Shown: positions 1 to 9,066 of the stretch, one piece after another
Position numbering within the stretch: position 1 is the first letter of the stretch
Layout: the number at the start of each line of letters is the position of its first letter
NCBI RefSeq assembly: GCF_023223525.1
Contig: NZ_JALPRX010000076.1
Coordinates: 29,421-93,420, forward strand
DNA length: 64,000 nucleotides
Direction: 5' to 3'
Source of the DNA: Roseomonas acroporae
Lineage (GTDB): Bacteria > Pseudomonadota > Alphaproteobacteria > Acetobacterales > Acetobacteraceae
Position numbers and translations under genes: made by a program
The notes under the pieces: model-generated
What the model saw: only the letters and a program-made list of their open reading frames with translations
The model's database searches: none
Told to the model about the DNA's origin: nothing

Positions 1-243
1 GCGGCTTCGTGGTGGCTGGGGCTGGCGGCGGCGGCGGCGTGGCTGCTGGTGGCCTTCACCACCCGCCTCTCCTCGCTGGCCGCGATGGTTGCCTGCGCCG
101 TGACGCCGGTGCTGGCGCTGCTCGGCGGCTGGAAGCTGGCGCTGTTCGCGCTGCTGGTGGCGCTGCTGGTGGTGTACCGGCACCAGGGCAACATCCGACG
201 GCTGCTGGCCGGGACCGAGCCGCGAATCGGCCGCGGCGCGTAG
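1..243 (+). CDS. plsY: PlsY, glycerol-3-phosphate acyltransferase (3' end only)
   Basis: The frame is open from base 1 to a TAG at 241-243, so the gene enters from outside the window and only about 80 C-terminal residues are visible. They form two hydrophobic segments followed by a basic tail with the NIRRLLAGTEPRIG signature typical of the PlsY C-terminus. PlsY is an inner-membrane enzyme that moves an acyl group from acyl-phosphate to glycerol-3-phosphate, the first step of phospholipid synthesis. The dprA start follows after two bases. plsY next to dprA is a common alphaproteobacterial arrangement, which supports the call. Confidence 0.9.
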   Translation, partial: AASWWLGLAAAAAWLLVAFTTRLSSLAAMVACAVTPVLALLGGWKLALFALLVALLVVYRHQGNIRRLLAGTEPRIGRGA

Positions 244-245
244 AG

Positions 246-1427
246 GTGGCGCGACCCCGGGACGCGACGGGCGGGCTGGACCGGCTGCGCCTGGCGCGCA
301 CCGAGGGGATAGGGCCGCGGCACTACGCGCGGCTGCTGGAGCGGTTCGGCAGCGCGGGCCGGGCGCTGGCGGCGCTGCCCGGCCACGGCGACCGCTTCCG
401 CATCCCGCCCGAAGGCCTGGTGGCGCGCGAGGCCGAGGCGGTGGCGAAGCTCGGCGGCCGCTTCCTGTATCTCGACGACCCGGACTACCCGGCCGCGCTG
501 GCCGCGACCGCCGACCCGCCGCCGGCGCTCGCCGTGCTGGGCGATCCGCGCCACCTCGCGGCCCGCGCCGTCGCCGTGGTGGGGGCGCGCAACGCCTCGG
601 CGGCGGGGCGGCGGCTCGCCGAGGAGCTGGCCGCCGGACTGGCGCGCGAGGGGCTGGCGGTGGTCTCGGGCCTCGCGCGCGGGATCGACGCGGCGGCGCA
701 CGCGGCAACGCTCGCGGCCGGCGGCGTGACGGTGGCGGCGGTGGCGGGCGGGCTGGATCGCCCCTACCCGCCCGAGAACGCCGCCCTGCAGCGGCGCATC
801 GCGGAGGCGGGCGTGGTGGTGGCCGAGGCGCCGCTCGGCACGGCCCCGCTGGCGCGGCACTTCCCCCGGCGCAACCGGATCGTGGCCGGGCTGTCGCTCG
901 GAGTCGTCGTGGTGGAGGCGGCGCTGCGCTCTGGCAGCCTGATCACGGCGCGGATGGGGCTGGAGGCGGGGCGGGAGATCTTCTCGGTGCCGGGCAGCCC
1001 GCTCGACCCGCGCTGCCGGGGCAGCAACGACCTGATCCGGCAGGGCGCCGTGCTGACCGAGACGGTGGAAGACGTGCTGCGGCACCTGCCGGCCGGCCCC
1101 GCCGCCCCGCCCTTCGGCACCGCGCCCTCCGCCACCGCGCCTCTCGCCACGGCCCCGGCCGGGCCACGCCCCGGCCGCCCCCGCCCCGACGCCGCGCCCG
1201 GCGGGGCGGCGCAGGACGGATCGGCGGGCGCCGCCGGGCCGGCCGGGGGCGAGGCGCAAGTGCTTGAGCTGCTTGGCCCCACGCCCATGGCGGTTGACGA
1301 GTTGCTGCGCCGCTGCCACCTCTCGGCCGGAGCGCTGCAGGCAGTATTGCTGGACCTCGAGCTTGCAGGGCGGATCGAAACCCTGCCCGGCAACCGCGTT
1401 TGCCTGCTTTCCGCGCGCGCCGATTAG
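246..1427 (+). CDS. dprA: DprA/Smf DNA-processing protein
   Basis: 393 residues from a GTG two bases after the plsY stop; upstream in-frame sequence lies inside plsY, so I prefer this start. The Rossmann-like core is clear: VAVVGARNAS near residue 110, VSGLARGIDAAAH near 140 and FPRRNRIVAGLS near 205, all DprA hallmarks. A Pro/Ala-rich linker (roughly residues 280-335) leads to a C-terminal winged-helix segment. DprA binds incoming single-stranded DNA and loads RecA during natural transformation. It probably shares a transcript with plsY and topA. The linker is unusually long and low in complexity. Confidence 0.95.
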   Translation: MARPRDATGGLDRLRLARTEGIGPRHYARLLERFGSAGRALAALPGHGDRFRIPPEGLVAREAEAVAKLGGRFLYLDDPDYPAALAATADPPPALAVLGDPRHLAARAVAVVGARNASAAGRRLAEELAAGLAREGLAVVSGLARGIDAAAHAATLAAGGVTVAAVAGGLDRPYPPENAALQRRIAEAGVVVAEAPLGTAPLARHFPRRNRIVAGLSLGVVVVEAALRSGSLITARMGLEAGREIFSVPGSPLDPRCRGSNDLIRQGAVLTETVEDVLRHLPAGPAAPPFGTAPSATAPLATAPAGPRPGRPRPDAAPGGAAQDGSAGAAGPAGGEAQVLELLGPTPMAVDELLRRCHLSAGALQAVLLDLELAGRIETLPGNRVCLLSARAD

Positions 1428-1445
1428 TTGGAACACGCCCCCGCC

Positions 1446-4169
1446 ATGACTGATGTCGTCGTCGTCGAATCGCCCGCCAAGGCAAAGACCATCAACAAGT
1501 ACCTGGGCGACGACTACACCGTGCTGGCGAGCTTCGGCCATGTGCGCGACCTGCCGGCCAAGGACGGCTCCGTCCGGCCGGACGAGGACTTCGCGATGGA
1601 CTGGGAATCGGAGGATCGCGGCCAGAAGCAGGTGGCGGCGATCGCCAAGGCGGTGAAGGGCGCGCGGCGCCTGTTCCTCGCCACCGACCCGGACCGCGAG
1701 GGCGAGGCGATCTCCTGGCACGTCCGGGAGATGCTGGGGCGGATGGGCGCGCTGAAGGGCGTCGAGGTCCACCGCATCACCTTCAACGAGATCACCAAGC
1801 GCGCCGTGCAGCACGCCATCGCGCATCCGCGCGACCTCGACACGCCGCTGATCGAGGCCTACCTGGCGCGCCGGGCGCTGGACTACCTGGTGGGCTTCAC
1901 CCTCTCCCCCGTGCTGTGGCGCAAGCTGCCGGGCAGCCGCTCGGCGGGGCGCGTGCAGTCGGTGGCGCTCAGGCTGATCTGCGAGCGCGAGGCGGAGATC
2001 GAGGTCTTCCGGCCGCGCGAGTACTGGAGCGTCGAGGCGCGCTTCGCCTCGCCCGCCGGCGCCACCTTCGGGGCGCGGCTGACGCATCTGGACGGGAAGA
2101 GGCTCGACCAGTTCGACCTGCCCGACGAGGCCAGCGCCATGCGGGCGAAGGCCGCCGTGGAGGCCGGCGCGTTCTCCGTCGCCTCGGTCGAGAAGCGGCG
2201 CGTCCGCCGCAACCCGCCGCCGCCCTTCACCACCTCGACGCTGCAGCAGGAATCCTCGCGCAAGCTCGGCTTCGGCGCGCAGGCGACGATGCGCCTCGCG
2301 CAGCAGCTCTACGAGGGCGTGGAGATCGGCGGCGAGACGGTCGGCCTCATCACCTACATGCGGACCGACGGCGTGCAGATGGCGCGCGAGGCGATGTTCG
2401 CGATCCGCGACCACGTGAAGGAGGCGTTCGGCGCCGACTACGTGCCGGGGGCGCCGCGCGAGTATTCCTCCAAGGCCAAGAACGCGCAGGAGGCGCACGA
2501 GGCGGTGCGCCCGACCGACGTCGCCCGCACGCCCGAGGAGGTGGCCCGCTACCTCAACCCGGAGCAGCGGCGGCTCTACGAGCTGGTGTGGAAGCGCGCC
2601 GTCGCCTCGCAGATGCAGTCGGCCGAGCTGGACCAGACGACGGTGGATCTCGCCGACGCCACCGGCAAGGTGCGGCTGCGCGCCACCGGCTCGGTGATCG
2701 CCTTCGACGGCTTCCTCAAGCTCTACCGCGAGGACGTGGACGACGCGGTGGCCGGCGACGAGGAGGATACGCGCGTGCTGCCGCCGCTGGCCGAGGGCGA
2801 CGCGACGGAGCGGCGCTCGGTCGAGGCCAGCCAGCACTTCACCCAGCCGCCGCCGCGCTACTCCGAGGCGTCGCTGGTGAAGAAGATGGAGGAGCTGGGG
2901 ATCGGCCGGCCCTCCACCTACGCCTCCATCCTGCAGACGCTCCAGGACCGCGAGTACGTGCGGCTCGACAAGCGGCGCTTCATCCCGGAGGACCGGGGGC
3001 GGCTGGTGACGGCCTTCCTCACCTCCTTCTTCGAGCGCTACGTCGATACCGGCTTCACCGCCGGGCTGGAGGAGCGGCTGGACGACATCTCCGGCGGCCG
3101 CGCGCAGTGGAAGGCGGTGATGCGCGACTTCTGGGAGGACTTCTCCCGCGCGGTCGGCGCCACCAGGGACCTGACCATCTCCGACGTGATCGACGCGCTG
3201 GACGAGGATCTCGGCCCGCACTTCTTCCCGCAGCCGGCCGATGGCGGCGACCCGCGCGGCTGCCCGGCCTGCCATGCCGGGCGGCTCGGGCTGAAGCTCG
3301 GGCGGTACGGGGCCTTCATCGGCTGCTCGAACTACCCGACCTGCCAGTACACGCGGAAGCTCTCCGTCCCCGGCGCCAATGGCGAGGAGGGCGGCGGCGA
3401 GCTCGCCGACGGCATGAAGGAACTCGGCACCGACCCCGCCACGGGCGAGCCGGTGACGGTGCGCCGCGGCCCCTACGGCCTCTACGTGCAGCGCGGCGAG
3501 GGCGGCGAGGACGCGAAGGGCAAGAAGCTGAAGCCGCCCCGCGCCAGCCTGCCGCGCGGCATGGACGCGGAGAGCCTGACGCTGGAGCGGGCGCTGGCCC
3601 TGCTCGCCCTGCCGCGCATCATCGGCGTGCACCCGGAGACGCACGAGGAGATGCTGGCCGGCATCGGGCGGTTCGGCCCCTACGTGAAGATGGCGCAGAC
3701 CTACAAGTCGCTCGACCCGGACGACGACGTGCTGACCATCGGCGCCAACCGCGCCATCGCGCTGCTGGCCGAGGCGAAGCCGCGCGGCCGCGCGCTCGGC
3801 AACCACCCGAAGGACGGGGCGCCGGTGGAGATCCGGCGCGGGCGCTTCGGCCCCTTCGCGCAGCACGGCACGCGCGTCGCCTCGCTGCCGCGCGGCGTGC
3901 AGATGGAGGACATCACCCTCGACGAGGCGGTGGCGCTGCTGGCCGAGAAGGGCAAGGAGCTGAAGCCGAAGGGGGCCCCCAAGGGAGCCCCCAAGGGAGC
4001 CAAGGGGAAGGCCGCGCCCAAGGCGAAGGCGGCGCCCAAGCGCAAGGCGGCCGAGCCGGCGGCGGCCGAGGCGAATCCGGCGGCCGCGAAGAAGACGCCC
4101 GCCAGGCCGGCCGCGAAGAAGGCCGCGCCGGCGAAGAAGGCCGCCGCGACGCGCAAAGCCGCCGGCTGA
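1446..4169 (+). CDS. topA: DNA topoisomerase I
   Basis: 907 residues from ATG 1446; an in-frame TTG at 1428 directly after the dprA stop would add six residues. The Toprim domain opens with VVVESPAKAKTINKYLG, and the acidic DPDREGEA motif follows. The catalytic tyrosine is Tyr304 in GLITYMRTDG. One C4 zinc-ribbon repeat (CPACH...CSNYPTC) and further topo-C domains follow. The protein ends in a Lys/Ala/Pro-rich tail of about 70 residues that starts with a GAPK repeat. Type IA topoisomerases relax negative supercoils; basic tails of this kind are known to help DNA or RNA-polymerase binding. Follows dprA directly. Confidence 0.97.
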   Translation: MTDVVVVESPAKAKTINKYLGDDYTVLASFGHVRDLPAKDGSVRPDEDFAMDWESEDRGQKQVAAIAKAVKGARRLFLATDPDREGEAISWHVREMLGRMGALKGVEVHRITFNEITKRAVQHAIAHPRDLDTPLIEAYLARRALDYLVGFTLSPVLWRKLPGSRSAGRVQSVALRLICEREAEIEVFRPREYWSVEARFASPAGATFGARLTHLDGKRLDQFDLPDEASAMRAKAAVEAGAFSVASVEKRRVRRNPPPPFTTSTLQQESSRKLGFGAQATMRLAQQLYEGVEIGGETVGLITYMRTDGVQMAREAMFAIRDHVKEAFGADYVPGAPREYSSKAKNAQEAHEAVRPTDVARTPEEVARYLNPEQRRLYELVWKRAVASQMQSAELDQTTVDLADATGKVRLRATGSVIAFDGFLKLYREDVDDAVAGDEEDTRVLPPLAEGDATERRSVEASQHFTQPPPRYSEASLVKKMEELGIGRPSTYASILQTLQDREYVRLDKRRFIPEDRGRLVTAFLTSFFERYVDTGFTAGLEERLDDISGGRAQWKAVMRDFWEDFSRAVGATRDLTISDVIDALDEDLGPHFFPQPADGGDPRGCPACHAGRLGLKLGRYGAFIGCSNYPTCQYTRKLSVPGANGEEGGGELADGMKELGTDPATGEPVTVRRGPYGLYVQRGEGGEDAKGKKLKPPRASLPRGMDAESLTLERALALLALPRIIGVHPETHEEMLAGIGRFGPYVKMAQTYKSLDPDDDVLTIGANRAIALLAEAKPRGRALGNHPKDGAPVEIRRGRFGPFAQHGTRVASLPRGVQMEDITLDEAVALLAEKGKELKPKGAPKGAPKGAKGKAAPKAKAAPKRKAAEPAAAEANPAAAKKTPARPAAKKAAPAKKAAATRKAAG

Positions 4170-4170
4170 G

Positions 4171-6642
4171 ATGGGGCGGCGGCCGGGTGGCGGGGACCAG
4201 GGGCGGATTCCGAAACGCGCGGGGGCGCTGAGGCCGGGGCTCCGCCCCGGACCCCGTCAGGGGGCGCTGCCCCCTGTACCCCCGCCAGGGGGCGATGCCC
4301 CCCTGGAACCCCCCATTCGGGAAGAAAGCCCGGGTGCCGCCGCCGAGGTGCAAACGCCGGCGGAGGTCCAGGAAGCTGAGGTTCCTGGCGGATGGGTTCC
4401 AGGGAAGGCAGCGCCTTCCCTGGCGGTAGGGGCGCAGGGGAAGGCAGCGCCTTCCCCGCTGCCCGACCGCGCCACCCTGATCCGTTTCCTGCGCGAGACG
4501 CCGGGGCGCGTGGGCAAGACCGAGATCAGCCGCGAATTCGGCCTCGGCCACGAGCACCGCCCGGCGCTGCGGGCGTTGCTGCGCGAGCTGAAGGATTCCG
4601 GCGAGCTGCCGCCCTCCGGCCGGCCGCAGCGCGATCCCGAGCGGCTGCCCGAGGTGACGGTGCTGGAGGTGTTCGGCACCGACCCGGATGGCGACCCGCT
4701 GGCGCGCCCGCTGCGCTGGGAAGGCGCGGGGCGGATGCCGCTGGTCTACATGCACCCGGAGGCGCGCGGGCAGCCCGCCCTGGCCCCGGGCGACCGGGTG
4801 CTGGCGCGGCTGAAGCCGATCGGGCGGGACAAGTACGAGGGCCGCACCATGCGGCGCATCGGCAGCGTGCCGGCGCGGGTGCTGGGCGTGTACGAGGGCG
4901 GCCGCATCGCGCCGGTGGACCGGCGGCAGAAGGCGGACTGGGTGGTGCCGCCGGGCGAGTCGGGCGGCGCGCTGCCGGGCGAGATCGTGCTGGCCGAGCC
5001 GCTGCCGGCGGCAGCCCTGGGGCCGCGGCCGGCGCGCATCATCGAGCGGCTGGGGCCGGCGGCGGGGCCGCGCGCGGTGTCGATCGTCTGCGTCCACGCG
5101 CACGGCATCCCGGACGTGTTCCCGCCGGAGGCGCTGGCCGAGGCCGGCGAGGCCGGGCCGGCGCTGCCGGCGGGGCGCGAGGACCTGCGCGACCTGCCGC
5201 TCGTCACCATCGACGGCGAGGATGCGCGGGACTTCGACGACGCGGTGTTCGCGGAGGCCGCCAGCGGGGATGGGGGCGAGGGCTGGCGGCTGGTGGTCGC
5301 GATCGCGGACGTGGCGCACTACGTGCGGCCGGGCTCGGCGCTGGACCGCGAGGCGCGGCTGCGCGGCAATTCCGTGTACTTCCCGGACCGCGTGGTGCCG
5401 ATGCTGCCGGAGGCGCTGTCCAACGGCTGGTGCTCGCTGCGGCCCGGCGAGAACCGCGCCTGCCTGTTCGCGGAGATCCGCATCGACGGCGCGGGGCGCA
5501 AGGTGGGGCACCGCTTCGGGCGCGGTCTGATGCGCTCGGCGGCGCGGCTGACCTACGAGGCGGCGCAGGCGGCGTCCGATGCCGGGGCGGACCCCGAGGG
5601 CGTGCCGGCCGGGCGGCTGGCGGCGCTGTTCGGCGCCTACCGGGCGCTGCTGTCGGCGCGCGAGGCGCGCGGGACGCTCGACCTCGACCTGCCGGAGCGG
5701 CGGGTGCTGCTGGACGCGGACGGGACGGTGCTGGGCGTGGAGCCGCGGGCGCGGCTCGACAGCCACCGGCTGATCGAGGAGTTCATGGTGGCGGCCAATG
5801 TCTGCGCCGCCGAGGAGCTGGAGCGGCTGGCCCAGCCCTGCCTGTACAGGGTCCACGACCGCCCCTCGGACGCGAAGCTGGAGGGGCTGCGGCAATTCCT
5901 CGCCACCTTCGGGCTGAGCCTGGCGCCGGCGGGGGAGCTGCGGCCGGGACATTTCGCGCGCATCCTGGAACAGGTGCGCGGCCGGCCGGAGGAACGGCTG
6001 GTGAACGAGACGGTGCTGCGGGCGCAGAGCCAGGCGGCCTACTCGCCCGACAACATCGGCCATTTCGGGCTGGCCCTGGCGCGCTACGCGCACTTCACCA
6101 GCCCGATCCGGCGCTACGCCGACCTGCTGGTGCACCGGGCGCTGGTGCGCGGGCTGCGGCTGGGCGACGGCGCGCTCGCGGCCGGCGAGGAGGCGGGCTT
6201 CGTCGAGGCGGGCGAGCACCTGACGCGCACCGAGCGCCGCGCCGCGCAGGCCGAGCGCGACGCCGTGGACCGCTACCTTGCGGCATTCCTGCAAGACCGC
6301 GTGGGGAACGTGTTTGACGCGCGAATTTCGGGGGTGACACGTTTCGGCCTGTTCGTCACGCTGGACGGGAACGGCGCCAGCGGGATCGTGCCGCTCGCGT
6401 CGCTTCCGGACGACAAATGGTTTCACGACGAGGCCGCCCAGTCCCTGGTCGGTCAGAGGACGGGCTTGCGCCTCGCGCTCGGCGAGGCGGTGGAGGCGCG
6501 GCTGGTGGAGGCGGCGCCGCTGACCGGCGGGCTGGTGTTCCACCTCATGCAGGGCGTGCCGCGCCGGCCCCGCGGGGAGCATCGGGATACCCAGGGGAAC
6601 AGCCGGGGGAATTCCCGGCGGAAGCCCCCGCGGCAGTCCTAG
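4171..6642 (+). CDS. rnr: Ribonuclease R with repeat-encoded N-terminus
   Basis: 3'-5' exoribonuclease of the RNB family. The winged-helix start (PDRATLIRFLRETPGRVGKTEI) lies about 105 residues into the frame. It is followed by cold-shock/OB domains, the RNB catalytic motif DGEDARDFDDAVF near residue 350 and an S1 domain (VGNVFDARISGVTRFGLFV) near 715, then a short Arg/Asn/Ser-rich tail. ATG 4171 is one base after the topA stop. GTG 4348 is the last ATG/GTG/TTG in frame before the conserved domain, so either start puts translated palindromic repeat DNA (4236-4457) at the N-terminus. That extension is absent from ordinary RNase R. RNase R degrades structured RNA and is usually constitutive or stress-induced. 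Confidence 0.93.
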   Translation: MGRRPGGGDQGRIPKRAGALRPGLRPGPRQGALPPVPPPGGDAPLEPPIREESPGAAAEVQTPAEVQEAEVPGGWVPGKAAPSLAVGAQGKAAPSPLPDRATLIRFLRETPGRVGKTEISREFGLGHEHRPALRALLRELKDSGELPPSGRPQRDPERLPEVTVLEVFGTDPDGDPLARPLRWEGAGRMPLVYMHPEARGQPALAPGDRVLARLKPIGRDKYEGRTMRRIGSVPARVLGVYEGGRIAPVDRRQKADWVVPPGESGGALPGEIVLAEPLPAAALGPRPARIIERLGPAAGPRAVSIVCVHAHGIPDVFPPEALAEAGEAGPALPAGREDLRDLPLVTIDGEDARDFDDAVFAEAASGDGGEGWRLVVAIADVAHYVRPGSALDREARLRGNSVYFPDRVVPMLPEALSNGWCSLRPGENRACLFAEIRIDGAGRKVGHRFGRGLMRSAARLTYEAAQAASDAGADPEGVPAGRLAALFGAYRALLSAREARGTLDLDLPERRVLLDADGTVLGVEPRARLDSHRLIEEFMVAANVCAAEELERLAQPCLYRVHDRPSDAKLEGLRQFLATFGLSLAPAGELRPGHFARILEQVRGRPEERLVNETVLRAQSQAAYSPDNIGHFGLALARYAHFTSPIRRYADLLVHRALVRGLRLGDGALAAGEEAGFVEAGEHLTRTERRAAQAERDAVDRYLAAFLQDRVGNVFDARISGVTRFGLFVTLDGNGASGIVPLASLPDDKWFHDEAAQSLVGQRTGLRLALGEAVEARLVEAAPLTGGLVFHLMQGVPRRPRGEHRDTQGNSRGNSRRKPPRQS
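4236..4457. repeat. GC-rich palindromic repeat cluster inside rnr
   Basis: A run of short palindromes: GGGGCTCCGCCCC at 4236-4248, two GGGGGC-type hairpins near 4261-4305, and two near-identical 21-bp palindromes with AAGGCAGCGCCTT cores at 4401-4421 and 4437-4457. The same core with one change (AAGGCGGCGCCTT) sits between genes at 25007-25029, so this is a dispersed family. Here it is open in frame with RNase R. Confidence 0.8.
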
Positions 6643-8300
6643 CGGAAGCCTCCGGGCGAGCCGGGACGCGGATCGGGCGGCGGGCCGGCGCGCGCCGGCG
6701 GCGCCTTCTCGGCGCGGCGCTCGCGCTGCTGCTCCCGCTCGCCGGCGGCGGCGCCCTCCTCCCCGGGCCGATCGCCCTGGACGGCACCGCGAGCGCGCAG
6801 GAGGTCGAGGACTTCCCGCGCGACACCGTGCCGCCGGTGCTCGCCACCGCCTTCGGCGCCATCCTGGAGCGGCACCTGGAGCCGGTCGCGACGGCCGACC
6901 TCGTGCTCTGGAGCCTGCGCGGCCTCGGCGCGATCGACACCGGCATCACCGCCGAGGCGCGCGACGGCGAGGTGCGGCTGCTGCAGGCCGGCCGCCCCTT
7001 CGCCGCGCTGCCGCTGCCGCCGCCGGCTCCCCCCGCCGTCCGCGCGCCCCGCATCGCCTCGGCCGCGGCCCTGGAGGCCGCCGCCGAGGCCGCCGCCCAG
7101 CCCGTGGCGGAGCTGCTGACCGCGCTGCTGCGCGCCGCCTGGGTCCGCTCGCCCACGCTGCGCCAGGCGGGAACCGAGCGGGTGCTGCGGTCCACCTTCG
7201 AGGAGCTGTTCAACCACCTCGACCCCTACAGCCGCTACATCTCGCCCGAGGAGGCGAGCCTCGCCCGGCAGCGCCGCATCGGGATCGAGGGGCTCGGCCT
7301 GCGCCTCGCCGCCGGCCGGGACGGCGGCGTGGTGCTGGCCGAGGTGCTGCCGCACGGGCCCGCCGCCCGCGCCGCGCTGCGCGCGGGCGACCGCCTGCTC
7401 GCCGTGGACGGCACCCCGATCGAGGGCCGCAGCCTCGCCGACGCCATCGCCGCGCTGGAGGGCCCGCACGGCAGCGAGTCCGTGCTGCGCCTCGGCCGCG
7501 GCACCCGACGCTGGTCCGTGCGGCTCTCGCGCACCCTGACGCCGCCCGAGACCGTCGTGAGCAGCCGCCAGGGCGACATCCTGACGCTGCGCGTCACCAG
7601 CTTCTCGAACGCCACCGACCGGTCGCTCGCGCGGGCGCTGGCCGACAATTTCGCCCGGCACCCGCCGCGCGGCGTGATCCTCGACCTGCGGGGCAACCGC
7701 GGCGGGCTGCTGGCCCAGGCCGTGGCCGTGGCCGATGCCTTCCTGCCCGGCGGCGAGGTGGCCCACACCGACGGCCGCCACCCGGAGGCGATCCGCCTCT
7801 ACGTCGCGGGCGAGAGCGACCTGGCGCGCGGGCGGCCGGTGGTGGTGCTGGTGGACGGGCGCACCGCCTCGGCCGCCGAGATCGTCGCCGCCTCGCTCGG
7901 CGACCGCGGCCGCGCCGCCATCGTCGGCAGCGCCACCACCGGCAAGGGGCTGATCCAGGTGGTGATCCCGCTGCCCAATGGCGGCGAGCTGCTGGTCACC
8001 TGGTCGCGCGTGCTGGCGCCGGACGGCTGGCCGATCCAGGGGCTCGGCGTGCTGCCGGAGCTGTGCACCAGCCTGGGCGCCGAGGCGCTGGCCGAGTCGA
8101 TGCGTCTGCTGCGGGCCGGCGAGGCGCCGATGCGGGTGCCGCTGGCACGGCTGCGCGCCGCCCGCGCCCCGGTGCCGGCCAGCGAGGTGACGGCGCTGCG
8201 CGGCGCCTGCCCGGCGGCGGAAGGCCGCGACGCCGACCTCGCCGCCGCGCGCCAGCTCATCGACAGCCCCGCGGCCTACGACGCGGCGCGCGGGCGGTAG
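6417..8300 (+). CDS. S41 family C-terminal processing protease
   Basis: A CtpA/Prc-like serine protease. A hydrophobic export signal (RRRRLLGAALALLLPLAGGG) near nt 6700-6770 is followed by an N-terminal helical region with HLDPYSRYISPEE, a PDZ domain (GLGLRLAAGRDGGVVLAEV) and the S41 core. The Ser/Lys dyad is visible: Ser codon 7869-7871 in GRTASAAEI and Lys codon 7944-7946 in TTGKGLIQ. The start is a puzzle. No ATG, GTG or TTG occurs in frame between 6417 (inside rnr) and GTG 6828, which lies beyond the export signal. Either translation starts at 6417, overlapping rnr by 226 nt, or a non-canonical codon is used. Probably periplasmic, trimming envelope proteins. Confidence 0.85.
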   Translation: MVSRRGRPVPGRSEDGLAPRARRGGGGAAGGGGAADRRAGVPPHAGRAAPAPRGASGYPGEQPGEFPAEAPAAVLAEASGRAGTRIGRRAGARRRRLLGAALALLLPLAGGGALLPGPIALDGTASAQEVEDFPRDTVPPVLATAFGAILERHLEPVATADLVLWSLRGLGAIDTGITAEARDGEVRLLQAGRPFAALPLPPPAPPAVRAPRIASAAALEAAAEAAAQPVAELLTALLRAAWVRSPTLRQAGTERVLRSTFEELFNHLDPYSRYISPEEASLARQRRIGIEGLGLRLAAGRDGGVVLAEVLPHGPAARAALRAGDRLLAVDGTPIEGRSLADAIAALEGPHGSESVLRLGRGTRRWSVRLSRTLTPPETVVSSRQGDILTLRVTSFSNATDRSLARALADNFARHPPRGVILDLRGNRGGLLAQAVAVADAFLPGGEVAHTDGRHPEAIRLYVAGESDLARGRPVVVLVDGRTASAAEIVAASLGDRGRAAIVGSATTGKGLIQVVIPLPNGGELLVTWSRVLAPDGWPIQGLGVLPELCTSLGAEALAESMRLLRAGEAPMRVPLARLRAARAPVPASEVTALRGACPAAEGRDADLAAARQLIDSPAAYDAARGR

Positions 8301-8301
8301 G

Positions 8302-8402
8302 GCGGATCGCCGGCGGGCGGACACGCCCGGCGGCGTGAATCCGCGCCGGGAACAACGAGCGACAGCGAACCGCGGTCCCGACCGGACTGCGGTTCGCCGC
8401 AG
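8302..8402. repeat. Dispersed repeat A, copy 1
   Basis: About 100 bp, closely matching 43398-43496. It has an outer GCGGAT...ATCCGC pairing and an inner hairpin with 14-bp arms (8365-8378 and 8384-8397) around a 5-nt loop. It begins directly after the S41 protease stop and may act in transcript termination or stability. The remaining bases up to 8566 show no gene. Confidence 0.8.
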
Positions 8403-8566
8403 GGCATTCCCGGGCCGGGCGTCCGCCTCCGGCATCCCGGGGGAGGCGGCGGACCGGCGGGGCGCGGGCCGGCGCGGCCTGTCCCGGGCATCCTTCGCCG
8501 CCCGGCGACGTTGCACCCGCATCGCCGGGCCCGGAGGCCCGGCCGCAACCGCACGGGAGACGCCGC

Positions 8567-8965
8567 ATGAGCAGCAACATTCCGACCAACGCCCTGGTCG
8601 TGGTCGCCGATGGCGGCAAGGCCATCCTGTTCCGCAACACCGGCAAGGGCCTGCAGATCACCCTGCGGGAGGAGCAGCGCCTCGGCCACGCCGAGATCGC
8701 GCAGGGGCCTTCCGGCTCCCGCCCCGAGGACCAGTCCCCGAAGGAGACCGACGAGGCCACCTTCGCCAAGGGCGTGGCGCAGACCCTGGAGGCGATGCAT
8801 GGCAAGGGCCAGTTCGAGGCCCTGGTGCTGGTCGCCGACCCGCAGACCCTCGGCCAGCTCCGCGACGCCCTGCACAAGACCGTCGCCAACAGCGTCACCC
8901 ACAGCCTGCCCAAGGACCTGACCAACCACGGCACGGCCGAGATCGAGGCGGCGCTGTCGAAGTAG
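8567..8965 (+). CDS. Host-attachment family protein
   Basis: 132 residues from ATG 8567. The order of features (ALVVVADGGKAILFRNTGK at the start, an acidic Pro/Glu-rich loop, then FAKGVAQTLE and LVLVADPQTLGQLRDAL) matches the alphaproteobacterial 'protein required for attachment to host cells' family. That family is related in fold to archaeal release-factor-like proteins. Its C-terminal NSVTHSLPKDLTNHG is a recurring motif. The family name comes from an Agrobacterium phenotype; the biochemical role is unknown. No signal peptide, so probably cytosolic. It stands alone between a dispersed repeat and a lipoprotein gene. Confidence 0.8.
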   Translation: MSSNIPTNALVVVADGGKAILFRNTGKGLQITLREEQRLGHAEIAQGPSGSRPEDQSPKETDEATFAKGVAQTLEAMHGKGQFEALVLVADPQTLGQLRDALHKTVANSVTHSLPKDLTNHGTAEIEAALSK

Positions 8966-9066
8966 CCCGCCGCAGCCCCGCCCGGCGCCGCGCCGCCGGG
9001 CCTTGTCGCTTCCGGTTTCGACACCAGATCGGCCCGGAGCGGAAACGTCCGGGAGGCGAAGGCGAA

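Noticed and set aside
1916..4231. 771-residue frame overlapping topA
   Set aside because: Arg/Ala/Gly-rich shadow of the topA reading frame with no motifs.
3913..6582. 889-residue antisense frame over topA-rnr
   Set aside because: Shadow frame opposite two well-supported genes.
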